A DNA stretch of 64,000 bases from positions 124,001-188,000 of the forward strand of contig CAYVFI010000007.1 of assembly GCA_964450955.1 (NCBI GenBank). Direction: 5' to 3'. A model generated the notes under the pieces. It was not told the DNA's origin. It ran no database searches and was given only the letters and a program-made list of their open reading frames with translations. The stretch comes from CAYNWT01 sp964450955. Lineage in GTDB: Bacteria > Planctomycetota > Planctomycetia > Planctomycetales > Planctomycetaceae. Each line of letters begins with the position of its first letter. The first letter of the stretch is position 1. Of this stretch, positions 17,718 to 27,406 are shown one piece after another. The position numbers and the translations under genes were made by a program.

Positions 17718-20700
17718 ATGCTGCGTTTCGCCGTTGTCGCGTTTGTTGTGTTCAATCCGCTGATTGGTTCTGCTCAGGAACTTACGGGCAAGCCGTATAT
17801 CGACATGGACTACGGACCGTTTTTGTCGATGACCATCGAAGCTGATGGGCCGGGAAAAAACATCGCGTACAAGGGCGTGATGGTGACGCTGGACGAACAG
17901 ACGCAAACGTACGCGCTGTTCGACGAAGACCTGATGCGGTACGCGGCAGCGTGGACCGGTGGAAAGCTTAACTGGCGGAGCGTCATTTACGACGGTTCGC
18001 ATAACACGCATCCATCGGCGGTGGGCGACCAGATTTTTGGGAACGCGATTCGACCGGGTTGGAGCATCTCTGGCGACTTCAACGATCCGCGCGAACTGCC
18101 ATGGGGGCCGTTGCCGCGTGGGCGGGCTCACTACAAAGGTTTGTATCTGCACGGTGACAAAGTTGTGTTCCAGTACACGGTTGGTGGAACGCTGGTTCGC
18201 GAGATGGCTGGTCTGGAAAAGATTGGCGATCAACTTGTCATCACGCGCACCATCGAAATCGATCCGACGGCTTCGAACATGACGTTGCAGGTGGCTGAAC
18301 GTCCTGACGCGAAGACGACCATTGCCACGGACGATGGACGGAAGCTGGCGGTGCTGGGCGATTTGTCGGTTCCTGATGAAGAACCGGCCAGGCCGCTCAC
18401 GCCAACCAATGGGTTGGTTCATCAATGGCAGTTTGACAACGAGAAGGGTCTGAAGCTGGGTCGAGCACGCATCGATAACGGGCGGGACGGAACCGGAGTT
18501 GTTTTCAATGGTCGGCAGCAGGTCGAACCTCGACTAGAGCAGCAACCGAAGTTTGGCGCGAACGATTATTCGATCGCTGGTTGGGTTCGCACGAAACGTG
18601 GCGGCACTGTTGCGGCGATGTCGGCACCGGGCGATTGGTCAAGAGACGGCAAGTCGTTGTTCGTTCGCGATGGACGACTGACATTGGATATCGGTTGGGT
18701 TGGAGCCGTCACCGGTAAGACTCCGATTGCCGATGGTCAGTGGCACCACGTTGCGGTCACGCACGCGAAGAATGGCCGTGTTCAACTGTTTGTTGATGGG
18801 CAGCTTGATGGCGACGGGAACCTGGAATCGAATGCCGATCCGAAGAACGCTCGATTGGTGTTTGGGCAGACCAGCAAGAACTTTCCGAACGGTCCGGCCA
18901 ACAAACTTAACGGAACTCTTGACGATATTTGCGTTTACGATCGGCTGCTCACTGCAGCGGAAGTCGCAGCGATGGCTCCGGGCAAGCCGCCGGCCGGTAT
19001 TACGGCCGCGACCACTGTTGGAGCACCGGCGAACGCATCGTGGCGGATCGATAAGGACTCTTCGCTGCGGTTGCATCTGCCAGCCAGTCAGAAGCCCAGG
19101 CGATTCAAGGTTCTGGTGTGGAGCGGTCGTGCGAAGGATTTTGATCAGTTTAAAGTTGCGGCAAAGGAGTCGCCGGAACCGGTCTCTCTGACACCCATGA
19201 CCAAAGGTGGTCCAACGCGGTTCGAAGAAGTTCTCACAACTCGGGGCAAGTTGGGAACCAGCAAAGACGCGTACGTGATTGATGAACTCACGCCGCCGAA
19301 CGACAACCCGTGGCATTCGTGGCTGCGGTTCGGTGGGTTCGACTTCTTTGCTGATTCAACCAGGGCCGCGATTTGTACCTGGAACGGTGACGTCTGGATT
19401 GTCTCCGGCATCACAGCCACGCTGGATGAACTCAAGTGGAAACGCATCGCGACCGGCATGTTCCAGCCGCTGGGTGTGAAGATCGTCAACGAAGACATCT
19501 ACGTTTGTTGCCGAGACCAAATCACTGTGCTGCGTGACTTGAACGGCGATGGCGAAACGGACTTCTACGAGAACTTCAACAACGATCACCAGGTTACCGA
19601 ACATTTCCACGAGTTCGCGATGGATTTGCAGACGGACGCGAAGGGAAATTTCTACTACGCCAAGTCGGCTCGCCACGCGAAGGACTCGCTGGTTCCGCAC
19701 CACGGAACACTCATCCGCGTCGCGCCCGATGGTCGCACCAGCGAGATTGTCTGCAACGGTTTCCGAGCGGCCAACGGTGTCGGCATTGGGCCGAATGGAG
19801 AACTTTCAACCAGCGATCAGGAAGGCCATTGGACTCCGGCGAACCGCATTAACCTGGTCAAGCAGGGCGGGTTCTATGGAAACATGTATTCGTATCACCG
19901 CAGTGAGCGGCCAACGAAGTACGACCCACCGGTTGTCTGGCTGCCGAAGAACGTAGACCGTTCGCCCGCCGAATCGTTGTGGGTGACCAGCAACCAATGG
20001 GGCCCGCTATCCGGCAATTTGATTTCCACGTCGTACGGAACCGGTCAGGTATTCCTGATTCCCTACGAGAAGGTTGGAACCGTTTACCAGGGCGGAGCGG
20101 TAAAGTTTCCGCTGGACTTCCCAACGGGAACCATGCGGGCTCGGTTCCATCCGCAGGATGGGCAGCTTTACATTTGCGGTTTGTTCGGATGGAGTTCCAA
20201 CAAGACGCGACCGGGCGGATTCTATCGAGTTCGCTACACGGGCCAGCCAGCTCACATGCCGGTTGAATACCACGTTGCCAGCAACGGCATCTCTCTGAAG
20301 TTCAGCGAACCCCTGGACCGAGCCACGGCGATCAACCCAGGCAACTACGCACTTCAACAATGGAACTACCGCTGGACCAGGAATTACGGTTCGGCCCACT
20401 ACAGCGTTGCCGATCCGAAGAAGACCGGACAGGACGATGTCCGCGTGAGTTCCGCCACGCTGCTGCCTGACAACAAGACCGTGTTCCTGGAAATCGAAGA
20501 CATCCAGACTGTGATGCAGATGAAGATCTCGTGGGCGCTTAAGGATGTCGATGGGAATGCGTTCGAGAATGAAATGCACGCGACAGTGAACAAGCTTGGT
20601 GCTGAGTTTGATGTCGAGAAAGCGATGGATAAACCGCGTGAGATTGTGACGAAGGTGGAGTTAGAACCGGGGCTCCTCGTGGAGATCTTTGGAAGCACAA

Positions 20701-22553
20701 CCGGTGATTCATATGAACAACAACCTTTGGATACGCGTGTCGTAAGACTGGCGGTGCCGGCAGTGTTCCCTCTTTCAACTGGTGAGGTGAACGGCTTGGG
20801 GATGTCCGGTTTCCTCACTGTGTCGAAGCCCGGCCGTTACAGCTTCCGCTTCGCCGGTAGGCCGCCGCTCGGCGAGAGGCTGGCCAACGGTGGTTACCGG
20901 GCCGGAGTCTTCATTAATGAACGCAGCGTTGGGAGCGGTGAGCGGGCAATCCAACTGCCACGTGGAGAGCACGAGTTCGCTACCTTCCCGGAACGTCACG
21001 TGGAATGGAAATCGGACACGTTCGATTGGGAGCCAATCCCGCCGACAGCTCTGAAGCACAATCCAAAAGACGGTAGCCTCGCGAAGTTCCGCGGACGTCG
21101 TGAAGGTAGAACGCTCTTCGCCGACAGCCGTTGTATTCAGTGCCACTTCGTCCCAAAAAGCATCGATACAACCGACGGCATGCCCGAACTCAAACAAACT
21201 GCACCAAGCCTCGCCGACGCAGGCGCGCGGTTCCGGCCGGAGTGGTTGCGGGATTGGATTCTGAACCCAAAGAGCATTCGGCCCGATACCAATATGCCTG
21301 CGGTCTTGCATGGCGTCGACTCTAAGTCTGACGCGATGGATATCGCGGCGTACATTTCGACACTGGGCTATGCGGAGGAACCAGAAAAGAATGACGCAAC
21401 GGCCGAGGCAGGCGAGATTCTTTGGGAAGACCTTGGCTGCATCGCTTGCCACCGAACCACTCCGCTTGGCGAAGAAGATGGCTACAACCGGCGTTCGCTG
21501 CATCATGTAGATAAGAAGTACCAGGCCGGCGCGATATCCGCGTTCCTGAAGGCTCCGCGAAAACACCACGCGTGGCGACGTATGCCGGACTTTGGGTTAA
21601 GCGACAAAGAAGCGAATAACCTGGTTGCGTGGCTGCGGTCTGAAACGCCGGACGCTGCTGAGTTTGAAACAACAGGCGATCCGCGAAACGGCCGCATCTT
21701 GTTTGGTTCTGTTGGATGCGCGAACTGCCATTCGATTGACGAACGCCCGGCGCAAGGGCAGCTGCGAGGTTTGTCGGCGAAAGAATCTGGTTGTCTGGCA
21801 AAAGATGAATCCAAACGGGGCGACGCCCCCAATTTTGGGTTCACCCGAGACCAACAACGCAACCTGATCAACTTCATCGACAATGATTTGGAAACACTGG
21901 CCATTCACATTCCGAGCGAAGCGGCCGAACGTGCGATTGAAAAACTCAACTGCAACGCGTGTCACACTCGCGATCACAAAGCAGGGCTGTTCCGTGAAGT
22001 ATTCGCTGAAGAAGGTTCCAGAGGCCTGCAGCCGGAAATGGTTCCTCCACTGACGTGGGCTGGTGAGAAACTGAAGACGGACTGGATGGCAAAGTTCATC
22101 TCGGGCGAAAACAACAACCGGCTTCGTCCGCACCTGCGAATTCGCATGCCGCGATTTGGTGCCTATGGCGACATCATCGCCACGGGACTCGCCCATCAGC
22201 ACGGTGTTGACCCGAACGAGAAGCCAGTCGCAGTTGCAAACGACAAGGCCGAGCTGGGGCAAAAGCTGGTTGGCAAAGACGGTGGGTTCAACTGCCTGCA
22301 GTGCCACGGTATCGGCGACCAAAAACCAACCGCCGCCTTCGATGCACTTGGTGTGAACCTTGAACAGATTCCCGCTCGCATCCGCAGACCATTCTTCGAT
22401 CGTTGGATGTTGGATCCACCGCGCATCGACATCTCAACCAAGATGCCGAAACTCGCAACCGGCGGCAAGACCTCGATTCGAAACATCGCCGACGGTGACG
22501 CCAAGGTTCAGTTCGACGCGATCTGGCAGTATCTCAACACGCTGAAGGAATGA
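17718..22553 (+). CDS. Giant exported multiheme c-type cytochrome with DUF6797-like, LamG and propeller-like regions
   Basis: 1611 residues from ATG 17718, chosen because it begins the signal peptide MLRFAVVAFVVFNPLIGSA. Order of regions: a DUF6797-like N-terminal part with DMDYGPFLSMTIEA (residues 25-220); a LamG/concanavalin-like module (220-400, with AGWVRTKRGGTVAAMS and DGQWHHVAVTH); a propeller-like dehydrogenase region (about 540-880, with DLNGDGETDFYENF); a beta-rich part (970-1110); then five CXXCH haem sites, CIQCH, CIACH, CANCH, CNACH and CLQCH (near 1138, 1241, 1334, 1412, 1525). Such fusions are typical of planctomycete-type cytochromes thought to oxidise sugars or polymers outside the cytoplasm. 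It is not in an operon; the substrate and electron acceptor are unknown. Confidence 0.88.
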   Translation: MLRFAVVAFVVFNPLIGSAQELTGKPYIDMDYGPFLSMTIEADGPGKNIAYKGVMVTLDEQTQTYALFDEDLMRYAAAWTGGKLNWRSVIYDGSHNTHPSAVGDQIFGNAIRPGWSISGDFNDPRELPWGPLPRGRAHYKGLYLHGDKVVFQYTVGGTLVREMAGLEKIGDQLVITRTIEIDPTASNMTLQVAERPDAKTTIATDDGRKLAVLGDLSVPDEEPARPLTPTNGLVHQWQFDNEKGLKLGRARIDNGRDGTGVVFNGRQQVEPRLEQQPKFGANDYSIAGWVRTKRGGTVAAMSAPGDWSRDGKSLFVRDGRLTLDIGWVGAVTGKTPIADGQWHHVAVTHAKNGRVQLFVDGQLDGDGNLESNADPKNARLVFGQTSKNFPNGPANKLNGTLDDICVYDRLLTAAEVAAMAPGKPPAGITAATTVGAPANASWRIDKDSSLRLHLPASQKPRRFKVLVWSGRAKDFDQFKVAAKESPEPVSLTPMTKGGPTRFEEVLTTRGKLGTSKDAYVIDELTPPNDNPWHSWLRFGGFDFFADSTRAAICTWNGDVWIVSGITATLDELKWKRIATGMFQPLGVKIVNEDIYVCCRDQITVLRDLNGDGETDFYENFNNDHQVTEHFHEFAMDLQTDAKGNFYYAKSARHAKDSLVPHHGTLIRVAPDGRTSEIVCNGFRAANGVGIGPNGELSTSDQEGHWTPANRINLVKQGGFYGNMYSYHRSERPTKYDPPVVWLPKNVDRSPAESLWVTSNQWGPLSGNLISTSYGTGQVFLIPYEKVGTVYQGGAVKFPLDFPTGTMRARFHPQDGQLYICGLFGWSSNKTRPGGFYRVRYTGQPAHMPVEYHVASNGISLKFSEPLDRATAINPGNYALQQWNYRWTRNYGSAHYSVADPKKTGQDDVRVSSATLLPDNKTVFLEIEDIQTVMQMKISWALKDVDGNAFENEMHATVNKLGAEFDVEKAMDKPREIVTKVELEPGLLVEIFGSTTGDSYEQQPLDTRVVRLAVPAVFPLSTGEVNGLGMSGFLTVSKPGRYSFRFAGRPPLGERLANGGYRAGVFINERSVGSGERAIQLPRGEHEFATFPERHVEWKSDTFDWEPIPPTALKHNPKDGSLAKFRGRREGRTLFADSRCIQCHFVPKSIDTTDGMPELKQTAPSLADAGARFRPEWLRDWILNPKSIRPDTNMPAVLHGVDSKSDAMDIAAYISTLGYAEEPEKNDATAEAGEILWEDLGCIACHRTTPLGEEDGYNRRSLHHVDKKYQAGAISAFLKAPRKHHAWRRMPDFGLSDKEANNLVAWLRSETPDAAEFETTGDPRNGRILFGSVGCANCHSIDERPAQGQLRGLSAKESGCLAKDESKRGDAPNFGFTRDQQRNLINFIDNDLETLAIHIPSEAAERAIEKLNCNACHTRDHKAGLFREVFAEEGSRGLQPEMVPPLTWAGEKLKTDWMAKFISGENNNRLRPHLRIRMPRFGAYGDIIATGLAHQHGVDPNEKPVAVANDKAELGQKLVGKDGGFNCLQCHGIGDQKPTAAFDALGVNLEQIPARIRRPFFDRWMLDPPRIDISTKMPKLATGGKTSIRNIADGDAKVQFDAIWQYLNTLKE

Positions 22554-22573
22554 TGAACTCGTTGAGACAGACT

Positions 22574-22740
22574 GCTGGGCTGTTGCCGCTGCGCGGGGCT
22601 GCGGCTGACGATAATCGGTCCGCCTGAAGATCGTTGGTGATTCAAATACAGCGGCTCAAAATCTTCGCAAGAACGCCGGTTTGGACCGCGCGAATCCGGC
22701 TCATTGGCGCCGCAGCCCACAGCACCGCGGACAGCCCGAC
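22574..22740. repeat. Long imperfect inverted repeat downstream of the cytochrome gene
   Basis: The arm at 22574-22610 (CTGGGCTGTTGCCGCTGC and on) matches the reverse complement of 22706-22740 (CGGGCTGTCCGCGGTGCTG and on) with mismatches, and CGGTCC/GGACCG pairs inside. It could fold into a stem of about 170 nt that ends the cytochrome transcript. Confidence 0.45.
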
Positions 22741-22858
22741 TGGTACCAACCGCATGGTCAATCTGCCTCAATTGTGAAGATTCTTAACGCAACTCAAGTT
22801 GGTTTTCGTCACTAGCCGATCCTGGGGGCAAGGTCGCCGGATGGCACAACATTTTGTG

Positions 22859-22887
22859 TTGACGGATTGCATTAACACACTATATTG
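22859..22887 (+). promoter_or_regulatory. Promoter of nrdA with NrdR-like half box over the -10
   Basis: TTGACG (22859-22864), 16-base spacer, TATATT (22881-22886). The sequence ACACTATATTG at 22877-22887 matches the first half of the NrdR box (ACACWATATAT), placed on the -10 where the repressor usually binds. No second box in phase was found. Confidence 0.45.
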
Positions 22888-23260
22888 GGATCTACACAGC
22901 AACGGAGTCACTGCCGCTTTGGCAGGAACTGTGCGGCCAAGCCGGGAAATGTGTTGTTTTCCGGCTCATTTGTCCTCGTTTGACATGTACGTCAACGCGG
23001 GTATGTTGGCCGCCCTTCAGCAAGGAAGCTCGCTCGGCATGATGTCGATTCTGACACGCTTTTCACCCTGCCTAAGTCGCCCCCATTCAAGTCCTGTCCG
23101 AGTAGCTATATGCGCCGGATTTGAGACGGAATTCGGCCGGCCTGCGGCGGCTGGAAATCACTAGTCAGGCCCCCGGGATCGCCCGGGTATTTGTTTGGAT
23201 AAATGGACCCGACCGGGCAAGACGCTCGGCTTTCACTGAGGAAAGAGAGAGGAGCTTCGA
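22888..23260 (+). other. Long structured leader of nrdA
   Basis: About 370 bases without ORF. It contains a 10-bp hairpin at 22940-22966 (AGCCGGGAAA / TTTTCCGGCT, 7-nt loop), a short TGCC/GGCA hairpin just before it, and CCCGGG-ATCG-CCCGGG at 23172-23187 followed by a T-rich stretch. I looked for cobalamin-riboswitch core sequences and did not find them. Confidence 0.4.
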
Positions 23261-26137
23261 ATGATTCGAGCACGTTCAGAGTGGATCGTACGCAAGCGAG
23301 ACGGCCGGCTTGTTCCTTTTGAATCAAGCATGATCGAGCGAGCTGTCGCGAACGCCTTCCGCGCAGAATTGAACCTCGCCGAGAACCAGCCGCTGGACGA
23401 ATCAGTCGCCGGTGAAGTGGCTGAGATGTCGGAAGAAGTCGCCGCTGAAATCTCCGCAGCAGCAGCAACACCAGATGGTGCTGACGTTGAGAAAATTCAG
23501 GACTTCGTTGAGCTGATGTTAATGAAGCGCGGGCACTACCGTGTGGCTCGCAAATACATCGTCTACCGCGCTGAACACGCCAAGATTCGTTCGCTTCGCG
23601 CAACCGAACCACTGCATGGGCTGGAAGAAGAAGTCCCGTCGCTTCAAATCAAGATGGAAGACGGCCTGCGTGTTCCATTCGATGAAGAACGCATCCGTCG
23701 TCGACTTGCCAAAGCATGCGAAGGCTTGACCAACGTTTGCTCTGTTGAAGACATGCTTGAAGAAGTTCTCAAGTCGATCTTCGATGGAATCTCAGTCACT
23801 GAGATCTACCAGGCGATGATCCTGGCGGCTCGATGCCGTATTGAACGTGATCCTGCTTACGACGTCGTGACGTCACGGCTGATGCTGATGGTCATCGCCA
23901 ACGAAGCACTCGGCAGTGCTCCGATTGAAGACGAAGACTACAACAAACTGTACTACAACCAGTTCGAACACTACGTCATCGACGGCATCATCGCCGATCG
24001 CCTGACACCAGATCTGCGACAGTACGATCTCACCAAAATTGGTGCGGCTCTGAAACCTGAACGCGACGCATTGTTCAAGTACCCAGGTCTGCAGGCTGTC
24101 TACGACCGGTACTTGCTGCACATCGATGGTCGCCGCATTGAGACTCCCCAGTACTTCTGGATGCGAGTCGCAATGGGTCTGGCTTCGAAAGAAGAGAACC
24201 GCGAAGAACGCGCGATTCAGTTCTATAACATTCTGTCGTCGCATCGATTCGTATCCGCGACACCAACGTTGTTCAACTCGGCAACACTGCATCCGCAGCT
24301 AAGTTCGTGCTACCTCAGCACGGTCAAAGACGACCTCGATCACATCTTCAAGGCTGTTTCTGACAACGCTCGGTTGTCTAAATGGGCCGGTGGTCTGGGC
24401 AACGACTGGACACAGATTCGCGCGACGAACTCGCACATCAAAGGAACCAACGGGGCCAGTCAGGGCGTCATTCCGTTTCTCAAGGTTGTTAACGATACGG
24501 CCGTAGCCGTTAACCAGGGCGGCAAACGCAAAGGCGCGGTTTGTTCGTACCTGGAAACGTGGCACCTTGATATCGAAGAGTTCCTGGACCTTCGCAAGAA
24601 CACCGGTGACGACCGTCGTCGTACGCACGACATGCACACGGCTAACTGGATTCCAGACCTGTTTATGAAACGGGTGAAGCTGGATCAGGATTGGACGTTG
24701 TTCAGCCCGAACGATGTTCCTGACCTGCACGATCTTGTTGGTCGAGCATTCGAAGAACGTTACGAGGAATACGAACGTCTGGCCGCGGCCGGCAAGGTTC
24801 GTCTGCACCGTACCGTTTCCGCCAAGGACCTATGGCGAAAGATGCTGACTCGCCTGTTCGAAACGGGTCACCCGTGGATCACCTTCAAAGATCCGTCGAA
24901 CGTTCGTTCGCCACAGGATCACGTTGGTGTGGTTCACAGCAGTAACCTGTGTACCGAGATTCTTCTCAACACGTCTGAGAAGGAAACGGCTGTCTGCAAC
25001 CTTGGTTCCATCAACCTGTACAAGCACGTTGTTGACGGGAAGTTGGACCTGGAGATGTTGGAAGAGACCATTCGCACCGCAATGCGAATGCTGGACAACG
25101 TCATCGACATCAACTTCTATCCGACTGAGGAAGCCAAATACAGCAACCAGAAACACCGACCGGTGGGTCTGGGCCTGATGGGTTTCCAGGACGCTCTGGC
25201 GGCTCAGGGTATTGGTTACGCCAGCCAGGAAGCTGTCGAATTCGCCGACCAAAGTATGGAAGCAATTTCGTACTACGCGATCATGGCGAGTGCGTCTTTG
25301 GCTCAGGAACGCGGCACCTACGAAACCTACAACGGTTCGAAATGGGATCGCGGTCTGCTGCCAATCGACACCATCGACGTGCTGGAACAGGAACGCGGTG
25401 TTCCCGTGAACCTCGACCGATCGACAGCACTCGACTGGAAGCCGGTTCGCGAAGCGGTTGCCAAGTTCGGTATGCGTAACAGTAACGTTATGGCGATCGC
25501 TCCGACTGCGACTATCTCAACCATCATTGGTGTGAGCCAGTCCATCGAGCCGTCGTACAAACAGCTGTACGTGAAGAGTAACCTGAGCGGTGAGTTCACT
25601 CATGTAAACATTGCTTTGGTTAACGAACTGAAAGAACGGAACCTGTGGAACGCCGACATGCTGGAAGCGCTCAAGTACTACGACGGTAACCTGTCGGAAG
25701 TACCTGGCATCCCGGATGAAGTGAAAGCTCGGTATCTGACCGCGTTCGAAATCGATTCCAAGTGGATCATCGAATGTGCGGCTCGTCGCCAGAAGTGGAT
25801 CGACATGGGTCAGAGTCTGAACCTTTACATGCAGGAACCAAGCGGCAAGAAGCTGCATGAGATGTACATGCACGCCTGGGAAACCGGCCTGAAAACGACC
25901 TACTACCTGCGAACACTCGCAGCGACTCAGGTCGAAAAATCGACGGTCGATATCAACAAGTTTGGTGTTCAGCCTCGCTGGATGAAAAGCAAGAGTGCTT
26001 CCAGTGACATCGCCATGAACCGGGCCGAAGGTGCCGCTGAGACTCCCGTCCCCGCACCACATGCGGTTCCGGCGACGGACATGTCAAACGTGGAAGCCTG
26101 CAGCCTGGACAATCCAGACTGCGAAGCCTGTCAGTAG
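23261..26137 (+). CDS. nrdA: Class I ribonucleoside-diphosphate reductase, alpha subunit
   Basis: 958 residues; start supported by AGGAG six bases upstream. It reduces ribonucleotides to deoxyribonucleotides in the cytoplasm. Two ATP-cone regions at the N-terminus (about 8-115 and 125-210). The catalytic barrel carries the redox cysteines in SSCYLSTV and AVCNLGSINL, and the N-x-C-x-E active-site motif in SNLCTEI. The tyrosine dyad YY in GLKTTYYLRT passes the radical from the beta subunit, which marks class I and excludes the cobalamin-dependent class II. The C-terminal cysteines CSLDNPDCEAC accept electrons from thioredoxin. No nrdB is in the window. Long leader, strong terminator: a single-gene unit. 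Confidence 0.95.
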   Translation: MIRARSEWIVRKRDGRLVPFESSMIERAVANAFRAELNLAENQPLDESVAGEVAEMSEEVAAEISAAAATPDGADVEKIQDFVELMLMKRGHYRVARKYIVYRAEHAKIRSLRATEPLHGLEEEVPSLQIKMEDGLRVPFDEERIRRRLAKACEGLTNVCSVEDMLEEVLKSIFDGISVTEIYQAMILAARCRIERDPAYDVVTSRLMLMVIANEALGSAPIEDEDYNKLYYNQFEHYVIDGIIADRLTPDLRQYDLTKIGAALKPERDALFKYPGLQAVYDRYLLHIDGRRIETPQYFWMRVAMGLASKEENREERAIQFYNILSSHRFVSATPTLFNSATLHPQLSSCYLSTVKDDLDHIFKAVSDNARLSKWAGGLGNDWTQIRATNSHIKGTNGASQGVIPFLKVVNDTAVAVNQGGKRKGAVCSYLETWHLDIEEFLDLRKNTGDDRRRTHDMHTANWIPDLFMKRVKLDQDWTLFSPNDVPDLHDLVGRAFEERYEEYERLAAAGKVRLHRTVSAKDLWRKMLTRLFETGHPWITFKDPSNVRSPQDHVGVVHSSNLCTEILLNTSEKETAVCNLGSINLYKHVVDGKLDLEMLEETIRTAMRMLDNVIDINFYPTEEAKYSNQKHRPVGLGLMGFQDALAAQGIGYASQEAVEFADQSMEAISYYAIMASASLAQERGTYETYNGSKWDRGLLPIDTIDVLEQERGVPVNLDRSTALDWKPVREAVAKFGMRNSNVMAIAPTATISTIIGVSQSIEPSYKQLYVKSNLSGEFTHVNIALVNELKERNLWNADMLEALKYYDGNLSEVPGIPDEVKARYLTAFEIDSKWIIECAARRQKWIDMGQSLNLYMQEPSGKKLHEMYMHAWETGLKTTYYLRTLAATQVEKSTVDINKFGVQPRWMKSKSASSDIAMNRAEGAAETPVPAPHAVPATDMSNVEACSLDNPDCEACQ

Positions 26138-26166
26138 CGTAAACCCAGCCTGACAAAACGCGACAC

Positions 26167-26199
26167 AAAGAGCGGCCCCAATTGGGTCGCTCTTTTTTT
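26167..26199 (+). terminator. Intrinsic terminator of nrdA
   Basis: AAAGAGCGGCCCC-AATT-GGGTCGCTCTTT followed by five more T residues, 30 bases after the stop codon. Textbook stem and T run. Confidence 0.88.
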
Positions 26200-26437
26200 G
26201 CGCAGTTGTTTTACGCGCTTGGTTTTCGCAGTGGGGCGACTTGATTCTAAGCGCACCACGAATAGACGCTAAGTCGCAATCGTGGTGAACGACCAACACG
26301 CGAAGTTCCGGGCGTTTGGCTTGCCGTGTCAACGGTGCGGCCACATACCCGGACTGGCTCAAAACCCGCCCGGCTCGCGCTGGCGACAATCGCCTGCGGC
26401 TAAACTAACTCGACCGTTCTGCGGCCGTTAATCGTAA
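26200..26437. other. Intergenic region between convergent nrdA and FGE-like genes
   Basis: No ORF. Two short inverted repeats: CACCACGA/TCGTGGTG around 26258-26290 and GCTGGCGA-CAA-TCGCCTGC around 26379-26399. The second lies about 40 bases downstream of the FGE-like stop and may act in termination, but has no T run. Confidence 0.35.
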
Positions 26438-27256
26438 TCAGTTAGAAGTCTTAGCCCGCACGCAGCGGAAGCCGACGGCGTCACTGCGCACGTGATCGGG
26501 CACGGCCCAGCGGGTTGATGATTTGCACATCGAGTAATGATCGCGCCACGAGCCGCCACGCATCGTACGCTGAGTTGAACCGGGTAGCCGCTTTGCAGCG
26601 GGGTCTGCGGCGGCCGGACGCCATGGATCAGAAACGTATTCCCAAAGATAACCGTGCATGTCGTAGAGGCCCCATGGGTTTGGTTCTAAAACACCGACGG
26701 CCGGATCGTTACCGGCAGCGTTGCCATGATGCCACGCGTACTTGTCCAGCAGCGTGGCTTTCGGTTCGGCATCGTCGGGCCCCGTTGGATTTTGTCCGAA
26801 GGAGTAATCTGTCTTCGTCCCGGCGCGGCAGGCGTATTCCCATTCGGCTTCGGTGGGCAGGCGAATCTTCTCGTCTTCAGCAATCAGTCTCATTCCCCGC
26901 AGCATCGTGGTCGCGCGACTGCAAAACGCCTGGGCTTCAATGTGGCTCATTGATTCCACTGAGTTGCGTGTTCCCTTCCAGCGACTGGGGTTGGAACCCA
27001 TTACCGCTTGATAGAGATTCTGCGTTGTCTCGTACTTTGCAATTTCGAATGCGTTGAGCGGTGAATCCGGCTTCGGGAATCTGCCGGTTCCCGGTTTGAT
27101 AGAAACGAATTCTGATGCGAACGTCTTCATCAGCGCCCAGCGATCCTGCGACTTGGGGACCGCATTGCCATGCCCAGCGCAGGCCAGCGTTCGCAGCGTG
27201 CCTATAACAATCAAAACGCAAATCAGAAGCGGCACAAGTCGGAATAGTCGTTTCAT
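26438..27256 (-). CDS. Exported formylglycine-generating-enzyme (SUMF1) family protein
   Basis: 272 residues. Signal peptide MKRLFRLVPLLICVLIVIG. The FGE-sulfatase/C-type-lectin-like fold is clear from YETTQNLYQAVMGSNPSRWKG, RLPTEAEWEYACRAGT, YAWHHGNAAG, NPWGLYDMHGYLWEYVSD, MRGGSWRD and the terminal VGFRCVRA. True sulfatase-activating enzymes of this type use a Cys pair near the C-terminus (R-x-x-C-R-S-S-x-R-Y-x-x). Here the segment reads MCKSSTRWAVPDHVRSDAVGFRC, with one Cys at each end, so activity is possible but not certain. Many planctomycete family members are non-catalytic binding proteins. Single gene; no sulfatase nearby. Confidence 0.85.
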   Translation of the reverse strand: MKRLFRLVPLLICVLIVIGTLRTLACAGHGNAVPKSQDRWALMKTFASEFVSIKPGTGRFPKPDSPLNAFEIAKYETTQNLYQAVMGSNPSRWKGTRNSVESMSHIEAQAFCSRATTMLRGMRLIAEDEKIRLPTEAEWEYACRAGTKTDYSFGQNPTGPDDAEPKATLLDKYAWHHGNAAGNDPAVGVLEPNPWGLYDMHGYLWEYVSDPWRPAAADPAAKRLPGSTQRTMRGGSWRDHYSMCKSSTRWAVPDHVRSDAVGFRCVRAKTSN

Positions 27257-27406
27257 TTCGCACCTTGAATCAAAACCCGGTCGGCAAATCGGCCCACTGG
27301 AATATTACCGTGCTGATGCAGGTTTTCAGAGTTCGGAAGCACAAAGTTCGCCCCTCGCACGTACCGCTTCACCTGTGCAACCTGATACCCTGTCGCGGTA
27401 CACTCA

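Noticed and set aside
20775..21569. 264-residue minus-strand frame inside the cytochrome gene
   Set aside because: It lies opposite three of the CXXCH-coding segments and has no recognisable features of its own.
22887..23260. Cobalamin riboswitch before nrdA
   Set aside because: The core B12-box sequences are missing, and the enzyme is class I (YY dyad), so cobalamin is not its cofactor.
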